The translations under genes were made by a program, and so were the position numbers. This document shows positions 56,431 to 64,000 of a stretch of 64,000 nucleotides of DNA, in pieces; positions within the stretch are counted from its first letter, which is position 1, and each line of letters begins with the position of its first letter. The stretch is from positions 35,001-99,000 of the forward strand of contig CAUYUJ010020737.1 of assembly GCA_963575745.1 (NCBI GenBank), in the 5' to 3' direction. A model generated the notes under the pieces. It did no database searches. It had not been told where the DNA came from and saw only the letters and a program-made list of their open reading frames with translations. The DNA is from Prorocentrum cordatum. Taxonomy: Eukaryota > Sar > Dinophyceae > Prorocentrales > Prorocentraceae.

Positions 56431-56941
56431 ATGGAGCCATGCTGTGTGAGAAAAGGTTTTTTGAAGACTGATTCCCCGCCTGCCTGGGATGGTACGAGTT
56501 CATATTTAAACGGACGATGGGCCAGAATCGAATGTATATTATACCAGCTCTTCGGGCCCGATGTTTTGTTTTCTCCTCTTCCAAAACAGTTTTCTCCATT
56601 CGGGGAAGGGCACCCCCCCTTCCCATCCCAGGGGTCTGGGCGGGGGGGTCGCGAGTCCTCATCCTTTGCAGCATAATTATGCGCGCACGCTCATCCAAGC
56701 TATCGGTGTTGAGCTTGCAACAGATGGGGCGAAGTGCACGCGCGCCTCGTCGCGCGCGCATGCGGGGATCATTCAAAGTTGCAGTGTCGTAAGAATTTCA
56801 TAATCGAGAGTCACGAGCTTTTTTCTTAGATAACAAACTTTCGCAAAAAAGGTGTTCAAAAAAATTGCACCCGCGCTCCTGCGAATTCTGAGGGTTGTTC
56901 AATTAAAATTAATTCTACTAAAAGGAGCGAGCGCATGGCGA
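56431..56941. other. No gene recognised
   Basis: Lower-GC unique sequence, including the CACGCGCGCCTCGTCGCGCG block at 56738 shared with 54.0 kb. Nothing was recognised. Confidence 0.4.
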
Positions 56942-57930
56942 AATTGTTGTCGCTTCGCGAATCCCCACCAGCCCATCCAGAAACGATGCCCAGAGGAATT
57001 GCCTCGATCAGAGAAGTGGGCAGCACACAGAGGAAGCCATTATGAGACATCTTGGGATATCTTGAGCCATCTTGGAGGTCATTTTGGGCTCTCCCAGACG
57101 CTCTTGGAGTCATCTTAATCCGTGCCCCCCCCCAAGAGGCCTCCATGTGGCTAAAACCTGTGTAGAATCAATGATTAGGCATTCTCGCCGAGGCCTCTTG
57201 GAGCATCTTGGGTGCATCTGGGGGGGCTCTTGGGGCCTCTTGGGGGTCTCTTGGGGGCCTCCGGGGGGCCTCTTGGGGGCCTCTTGGGGCCATTTTGGGG
57301 CCATCTTGGGACCTCTTGGGGCTTCCTGGGCGCTTCTTGGGGCCATCTTGGAGGAGATCGATCAAACAAGAGGGGGGGGTGAATTAGCGCCCCCCCTCGG
57401 AAGCCCCTAAAATCGCCTCTTGGACCCCTCTTGGAACGCTCTTGGAGTGCTCTTGGGCGCTCTTGGGGCCGTCTTGGGGCTCTTTTGGGGCTCTCTTGGG
57501 GCCCTCTTGGGCCATCTTGGAACCATCTCCAGGCCTCGGATGGCCATCGGAAGCGAAAAGGCGAGAAAGCAAAAATCATTGATTTTCCTTAGGTTTTGGG
57601 ACGATTTTGGCCTCTTCGGGGCCTCCTTGGGGAGCTGTTTGGCCACTTGGAGTTATCTTGGGGCCGTCTTTGGGCTTCTTGGAACCATCTTAGGAGCCAT
57701 CGTGAGCGATCTTGCGCTATCTTGAGCCATCTTGGAGCTCATCTTGGGTTCTCTGAGGCGCTCTTGGAGCCGTCTTGGGCCATCTTGGACGCTCTAACTA
57801 CCCGCGGCCCCCCCCGTCCAGGTCCAGGGGAGGGGGTAGGGGGAGGGGTAAACCCCTCCCCAAGGGGGAAGAGGGAGGGGTGGAAGAGGATCTGTTCTAG
57901 ACCACCTACGCCCAGAGGGCTGGTGGGATT
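56942..57930. repeat. Left arm of a ~970-bp inverted repeat
   Basis: From AATTGTTGTCGCTTCGCGAA to CCCAGAGGGCTGGTGGGATT. It is nearly identical to the reverse complement of 60496-61462. Differences are a few substitutions and about 22 bp extra here within TAGGGGGAGGGGTAAACCCC. Most of the arm is family J minisatellite. The arm's own ends (AATCCCCACCAGCCC and GGGCTGGTGGGATT) are inverted copies of each other. Confidence 0.95.
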
Positions 57931-60495
57931 GTTCCGACGCGCGTTGTCGCAATAATCCCGGAATGTGCATGCGCGCGTCGTCACCGTGATTATCTAAGGA
58001 TTTCAAACTGAAGTCCCAAAAACATTTGAAAAACCAGGTGTTGCAACATTTGTCTCAAGAAATTGCCTTACGGATTCTTGGGACAACCAGCGGTTCAATT
58101 CTGCAAGGTAGGCAGCAGGCAGTTCGCACCGCATGTAGATTTCACTCGAACGTCCTTGTGCGAGTGCCTTGTTTTTCGAATCAGGATGGCACAGGATGCC
58201 AAATGCGAGTCTCGTGCGAATCCCGTGGGATGGGGATGAATATGGGGACAGTGTTATCGACACAGTATTTGCGAGCATCCGTTTTGGTTGACAATGTCCG
58301 ATCCGGTAGTTTCAAACATTTGTTTCTATGTTTGCAACACGTTTGTTTCGGTACCATTCGTTGCGGTTTGTTTTAATTTCTATCCTTGCAAATGATGTGT
58401 TTCAATAAGTTTGGGTACATATGTGCGAACACCCGTACCGCTTCGGTATTTGTCTGTGTACGCAGATAACACGATATGAACGGCATCGACAGGAAAAAAT
58501 AGTTGGCCGAAACATTCAGGAAAATGAAGTGAAGGAGGACTTGTGCTTTTGTTTGGAAGCAGGCGCTGAACTTCCGGGCGTTCATGGACGTTTGGTTTGG
58601 TTGCTGAGGTGTTTGAGTTCAATGACGAGAGGAAAACGAGGTCGGATCGTGATGGTTCTATGTCGTTGGTATACCGGTGGTCTTCCAATGACTTAGCTTG
58701 CGGCAAAAAAATAATTGTTTGTGGAAGTACCGCGTATTTATAAACAGCATCATCTCGTGAATAACGCCTGCTGTGGCCGCGTGCAAGTACCGAAAAAATG
58801 AATTATGATGGGAAAGTTTCCACAACATTTATTGAGCAAACAACGCCAGCAATGGCGCAAGAGGAATGCTAAGGATTGCTGTTGCATGATTTTTGTCAAG
58901 ATTAGATCATACAGTGGGTTTTGCGAAGACACCTTCCGCGTCATCAATTTCTTCTTGATTTGGCAGGTCAGCATAGCACTTTTGATATCAGAAAGCTTGA
59001 TCCCGGCCTGCGTCAGTTTGGTAGGCTTGTAATACAAGGGGTATGCGCCGTCGACGAACATTCATGGTGCATACGTGGCAAAACGAACGCAAAGCAAATG
59101 TAGCAATAAAAATGTTATGTCCCGATCGTTTGTGATTGATACTATTTCACTTATATATATATATATATATAATATATATATATATATTATATATTATATA
59201 TATATATATCTATATAAATATTACCATATCACATATACATTATATATTTATACTATATATATATATATATGTATATATTAATAAAAAATAAAAATAAAAA
59301 AAAATAGAAAAATGTCAAATCTTGTGAAATACCCACTTTCGTTTTCTCTGTTTTTCTTTATTCCGTTTTTAAAACAATATTTCTCATCATAATATATTCG
59401 CCGAATTGGTGCAAAAAGGTGTGCGCTTGAAGGTCATCAATTTTTCGTTGTAAGTAAATTTGGCGAACATTGTGTTAATGGATAGTTTTTCATATTTTTA
59501 CATTGAATTGTAAATGGTTTTGTTTTATATCTGCCAGATATCATGCCCCGGACAATCAATAACGGACATGTACCGGACCCCCTGGCCATTGTCTGTCAGG
59601 GTGCTAAGAATATACGGAACCTTGGCAAAACAAAATGCACCAAAATACGCCAAACGCGTGCAACGAGCGATGAAGCGCCAACCGCATTGAATGAATGGCA
59701 TAACGCGCTAAACGCATGGAACAAATGACAAAACATACCAAATGCGTGTACGAAATGGCGAACACGCTCAAATACGTGCCAGGAGCAAGGGATTTTTTTT
59801 TAAAAAAAACCAAAAAAACCCAAATGTATATGTTCTACCAAATGGTCATTCCCCAAGCGCACGTCCTTGAAGCACCGCATCGTTGCCTTTGCTAAATCTC
59901 GGCAACATTCACACAATATACATTACATGGCTACGTGCGAAAATTGCGCGAATGACTGGTGTATGATTTGGTTGCAAACGAATTCAAATGTCAGCGCGTG
60001 AAAATACCATTTGACCTGCCAAACGCACGTACGTGAAAATATCAAGCAAGGAAAGACAGGAAAGTGGAATGCGGATTCGTTACAAAAGATACGTCGTGGA
60101 ATATTGAATACGACTTCGTGTGATTACAACGGTAACGGCTTATGCAAATAATAGAATAAGACAACGGAAAAAAAAACGATCAACGAATAAATCCGCCGTG
60201 CAACCAAACACCCACTCATTTAATTCAATAGATTAACCGATATCGCAGCGGAGCGAGGGACAAAAACAACAAAAAATGGTCCGCGGAAAAAAAAATCGCG
60301 CGGCAACACACCATCGCGTGATTGCAAACGAAATAGAAAAACATCCGATGGATACATTTCAAACACAACATTGACTATCCTGCCGTAAACGTACCCCGGC
60401 GGACCGACTACCGCAAATAACCATCTAAATTCGCGCGGCAACGAAAGGTAGAACGGCACAGAGCACGCGCAAAAAAAAAGAGAATCCAAACAACA
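57931..60495. other. AT-rich island enclosed by the inverted arms
   Basis: About 2.57 kb with much lower GC than the rest of the window. Open frames are short (plus LCFCLEAGAELPGVHGRLVW near 58.55 kb; minus MFVDGAYPLYYKPTKLTQAG at 59.06 kb) and none is recognised. No transposase or reverse transcriptase motif is seen. A TA-rich run lies at 59150-59280, and a TGCAAAACGCATGGAAC-like degenerate repeat at 59635-59780. Confidence 0.6.
59150..59285. repeat. (TA)n tract
   Basis: TATATA runs with ATTATA breaks over about 130 bp. Confidence 0.96.
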
Positions 60496-61462
60496 AATCC
60501 CACCAGCCCTCTGGGCGTAGGTGGTCTAGAACAGATCCTCTTCCACCCCTCCCTCTTCCCCCTTGGGCCCCCTCCCCTGGACCTGGACGGGGGGGGCCGC
60601 TGGTAGTTAGAGCGTCCCAGATGGCCCAAGACGGCTCCAAGAGCGCCTCAGAGAACCCAAGATGAGCTCCAAGATGGCTCAAGATAGCGCAAGATCGCTC
60701 GAGATGGCTCCTAAGATGGTTCCAAGAAGCCCAAAGACGGCCCCAAGATAACTCCAAGTGGCCAAGCAGCTCCCCAAGGAGGCCCCGAAGAGGCCAAAAT
60801 CGTCCCAAAACCTAAGGAAAATCAATGATTTTTGCTTTCTCGCCTTTTCGCTTCCGATGGCCATCCGAGGCCTGGAGATGGCTCCAAGATGGCCCAAGAG
60901 GGCCCCAAGAGAGCCCCAAAAGAGCCCCAAGACGGCCCCAAGAGCGCCCAAGAGCACTCCAAGAGCGTTCCAAGAGGGGTCCAAGAGGCGATTTTAGGGG
61001 CTTCCGAGGGGGGGCGCTAATTCACCCCCCCCTCTTGTTTGATCGACTCCCTCCAAGATGGCCCCAAGAAGCGCCCAGGAAGCCCCAAGAGGTCCCAAGA
61101 TGGCCCCAAAATGGCCCCAAGAGGCCCCCAAGAGGCCCCCCGGAGGCCCCCAAGAGACCCCCAAGAGGCCCCAAGAGCCCCCCCAGATGCACCCAAGATG
61201 CTCCAAGAGGCCTCGGCGAGAATGCCTAATCATTGATTCTACACAGGTTTTAGCCACATGGAGGCCTCTTGGGGGGGGGCACGGATTAAGATGACTCCAA
61301 GAGCGTCTGGGAGAGCCCAAAATGACCTCCAAGATGGCTCAAGATATCCCAAGATGTCTCATAATGGCTTCCTCTGTGTGCTGCCCACTTCTCTGATCGA
61401 GGCAATTCCTCTGGGCATCGTTTCTGGATGGGCTGGTGGGGATTCGCGAAGCGACAACAATT
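60496..61462. repeat. Right arm of the ~970-bp inverted repeat
   Basis: Reverse complement of 56942-57930. Begins AATCCCACCAGCCCTCTGGG and ends GCGAAGCGACAACAATT. Confidence 0.95.
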
Positions 61463-62810
61463 GAAGAATACAAAAAAACAATATAGGAAATCAATCGGGA
61501 AAAGTGACAGATTGCACACGTCAAATCCTGACTTGCGCGCGTGTGACGTTGTCGCAAGAGCCCGGGGCACGGTGACGGAGGCGCGCGGGATCCGCGGAGG
61601 GCACAGTGATGTTGTCGCAAGAGTGGCTGCTCGTGTTGCCGAAGCAGCAAAAAATGAGCGACCCGCGAACACCACAAGACTGGTAAACACTTTGAGCCCA
61701 ACGAACATCACGTCGTGCACCCACTCGGGGAAACCACCCCCGCTGCCAAACATTCGCGCGAAAGCTGCACCGACCAACCAAGCACCCAATCAAACACGTA
61801 ATGAGAGCGCGAAGGTTGAAGGAGAAAGAGTGCACCTTGCAATTGTATTTGTATTGCTCGACAGCAACGGGGACAAAGACCAAGGCGACTGACCGCCCAA
61901 CCACGCAGCCAAAAGTCTCGGCGCTGTCGTTTGCGAGTTCTTTGCTACTTTGGCGCCAAAGCAGCGGGCAATGCGTGTATCCATTCAGGGTTGGTGAAGA
62001 GGGAGGAAAAGGAATGAACGAACCAACAAGAAGAACTAAACTAACAAAAATACACCACCCCCCGCAAGGCAGGGGTGCAATGTCAAGCCTCCCGCCCCAG
62101 TCAACAACAATCTGGCTCGGATTTATCCGAACTGGGCTCGGGACGCTTCGGCGGAGGGGAAACAGAAAAAGGGGACGCCATCCCACGCGCATCTGCCGAC
62201 AATGAGCGGGGGGTGGCGGGGCAGAAAAAAAGGGCGCGAGGAGGGAGAGGGGAGGAACGCGCTGCAACGCATCAGTGCGCGGTTGCAGCACAATGCGAAA
62301 CAAATGTGCCTGGAACGCATCATAAACCAACCTGCCGCAAACGAGGTCTGGCGAACGAAGCGTTGTTTATTGCAACGCGCCCCGAAACCAAAATTGTCAG
62401 CCAAATCCGCGCGGCACCATAGAAAGGCGGATGAACCACACAGTATAAGAGTCATGGGCTGCACAAGCCAAGTGTCCGCGGAGATAGAAGAGCCTTTTAG
62501 AAATGACGTGTTGGACAAGCGACGGCAAGGAAAATTCGACGCGAGAGATCACTATGCATGCGCATCGGTGAACTTATCCTCCTTTTCCTCCTCCTTCTCC
62601 TCGTTCTCCTGCTCCTCCTCGCCCGCGCTGCTTTTCATTGACCAAGTAACGCGTAATTTCCTTGCGATGCTTTTCTACGACCGTCCAGAAAAAAAACGGG
62701 TATTCAAGAAACTGCAAAACTGGGTAAGTGTCCTACACACCATCACATTGCAAATCTCACGCAACCCTGGGCAGAGACACGATAACCTTTCAACAGCCAG
62801 CGCGTCGCGT
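61463..62810. other. No gene assigned; open frames and a GTAAGT donor
   Basis: Moderate-GC unique sequence. A plus frame at 62.63-62.72 kb reads FIDQVTRNFLAMLFYDRPEK then KRVFKKLQNW and ends at CTGG|GTAAGTGTCC, a perfect donor. Another plus frame (NERPANTTRLVNTLSPTNIT, 61.65-61.72 kb) is coding-like. No product was recognised and the start or acceptor cannot be fixed. Confidence 0.3.
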
Positions 62811-62811
62811 G

Positions 62812-62842
<31 letters not shown>

Positions 62843-62852
62843 CTATATATAC

Positions 62853-62912
<60 letters not shown>
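62812..62912. repeat. (TA)n tract
   Basis: About 100 bp of TATATA with short interruptions. Confidence 0.96.
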
Positions 62913-63463
62913 TCACTGCTATCGGGGCACTCACGCGCAAATCTCCTGCCCCTGGCGGCTTACTCTTGTAGTGCCCAAATCGTATGTCTACTAACGTCGT
63001 CGCGGCGACTGCGCGGCCCTAAAGAGAGACGCGTCGACACTCCCAAACCAAACATTTCAATTTACATATCCCCACAATCTGGGCGCGAACGCACCCGTGA
63101 TGTACCCCTTGGCGCCTCCCCCCTGTGGCGCCCAAAGGTGATGACCGCTTCACCGATGGCCGCGGCCTGAAAACACAGAGTGGAGGGGAAGGGAGGGGAG
63201 GAGAGGGAGGGGGGGAGGGAGGGAGGGAGGGGAGGGAGGGAGGGAGGACGACGACGACGAAAAAGACAACGAAAAAGCCGACGGAAAAGACGACGGCGAC
63301 GAAAAAAACGATGACAACGACGACGACGAACAAAAACGACCAAAAGCGACCTGTTCGCAGGGGACGTCCCGCAAATCTGGGCGCCAAAAATACCCGTGTC
63401 CGACTCTCCGACGCCCGAGCAGACCACTCCGGGCACGCTCTCGTATAACCTAAGCCACAGAAC
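62913..63463. other. Unique sequence with a GGGA run and GACGAC repeats
   Basis: GGGAGGGAGG run at 63182-63246, then GACGACGACGAAAAAGACAA repeats to about 63345. No gene was recognised. Confidence 0.5.
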
Positions 63464-63750
63464 TAAACAGCGACAACGGCAGCCAAGTCTTCAGAAGAAA
63501 CCACCTCTTCAAAATTCAGCGGCGAGCGAGGGGGGGAATTGAGAAGGAGAATGCCTTCTCAGAAGGCGGTGGGACCTCTCAGAAGCCCTCGCGGCTTCTG
63601 AGATATCTGTCTTCGGGGAAGGCATAGGAAACTTCTCCGAAAGCCTCGGAACTTCCGAGACTTCTGAGATCTCACTTCCCCCCCTCGCTCACCGCCGATA
63701 AACAGCGACAACAGCAGCCAAGTCTTCAAAAGAAACCACCTCTTCAAAAT
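63464..63750. repeat. 52-bp direct duplication bracketing element P2
   Basis: 63464-63515 (TAAACAGCGACAACGGCAGC ... CACCTCTTCAAAAT) is repeated at 63699-63750 with two mismatches, immediately outside the P2 element. Confidence 0.9.
63519..63696. mobile_element. MITE-like element, family P copy 2
   Basis: GCGGCGAGCGAGGGGGG to CCCCCCTCGCTCACCGC, 178 bp. Interior CTCAGAAGGCGGTGGGACCT matches P1 at 14937-15112. Confidence 0.85.
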
Positions 63751-64000
63751 CACAACAGCGCATCGATCAAATCGGTTACCCGCCACCCATATCGACAACT
63801 GGCGAAGTTGAGAGACTTGACTGCAAGTTAGATTTCAACAAAGAGCGAAAATCAGCAGACTCTTCGTCGTGTGTGAGACGTTGTCGTCGTCTTCGTCGTC
63901 GTCGTCATCGCCGTCGCCAACCCTCAGTCCCGCCTCTTGGGCCATCTTGCGGAGATCTCCAGGGCCTCTTGGGACGTCTTGGACGGTGGTAAAACAAAAC
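63751..64000. repeat. CGTCGT tract and start of a family J locus
   Basis: CGTCGTCTTCGTCGTCGTCG at about 63880-63910, then GCCTCTTGGGCCATCTTGCG and GGCCTCTTGGGACGTCTTGG at the window edge. No gene was recognised. Confidence 0.65.

Noticed and set aside
57931-60495. Autonomous transposon between the large inverted arms
   Set aside because: No transposase-like acidic triad or long open frame is visible in the AT-rich interior. It is kept only as a structural observation.
60669-61345. Additional short leader-like matches (GATGGCTCAAGAT)
   Set aside because: Only eight or nine bases match the leader, and they are ordinary variants of the CCCAAGATGGC minisatellite.

Overview
The window is nuclear DNA of a dinoflagellate. 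The decisive evidence is a complete 22-nt match, on the minus strand at 22971-22992, to the dinoflagellate trans-spliced leader (consensus DCCGTAGCCATTTTGGCTCAAG split here as D + CCGTAGCCATTTT + GGCTCAAG, with D = T). The rest fits: very high GC, huge amounts of simple repeat, sparse split coding sequence, and no prokaryotic signals. High GC would suit a GC-rich genus such as Prorocentrum, but the genus is a guess. A 100-N scaffold gap lies at 15858-15957.

Most of the 64 kb is repeat. Four layers can be separated. (1) GGA/TCC arrays recur every 1-3 kb, with GAT (6.56-9.08 kb), GTA (15.5-15.9 kb), CA (18.3-18.7 kb), GA, TA and CCA arrays. They produce long poly-Glu, poly-Arg, poly-Ser, poly-Asp and poly-Met open frames that are not evidence of genes. 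(2) Satellites: about 89 bp (18.85-19.85 kb), about 92 bp (33.73-34.8 kb), 73 bp (51.68-52.08 kb), 53 bp (16.3-16.5 kb), about 116 bp (31.5-32.0 kb), about 95 bp (1.6-2.0, 4.9-5.2, 40.5-40.7 kb), and a degenerate CCCCAAGAGG-type minisatellite scattered over about ten loci, organised as higher-order units of about 360 bp at 47.7-48.8 kb. (3) At least nine families of short (about 120-200 bp) terminal-inverted-repeat elements resembling MITEs, named A-F, M, P and R here. Some are nested, and several have target-site duplications readable from the sequence. (4) A pair of inverted arms of about 970 bp (56942-57930 and 60496-61462) encloses an AT-rich island.

Coding sequence is sparse and unrecognised. 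The best candidates are a cysteine-rich CxxC protein (32.06-32.96 kb, +), a minus-strand locus from about 23.0 to 19.85 kb that starts with the spliced-leader sequence and carries two PPR-motif relics and Tyr/Asn/Gly repeats, and a set of short exon-like islands placed directly after long pyrimidine tracts with AG acceptors and often GTAAGG/GTAGGT donors (minus 5725-5870, plus 11801-12641, plus 16929-17493, plus 41627-41724, plus 43613-44370, minus 39523-39627, minus 47005-47502, plus 50257-50963). I could not assign any to a family with confidence, and no tRNA, rRNA or CRISPR was seen.

The most interesting pattern is the MITE-like population. One element sits inside an open frame that becomes continuous when it and one TA are ignored. 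Another carries GT and AG splice dinucleotides in its inverted termini and lies in phase between two coding-like segments. Three elements are bracketed by unusually long (31, 52 and 60 bp) direct duplications. Together these suggest introner-like activity. All family names and letters are local to this report.
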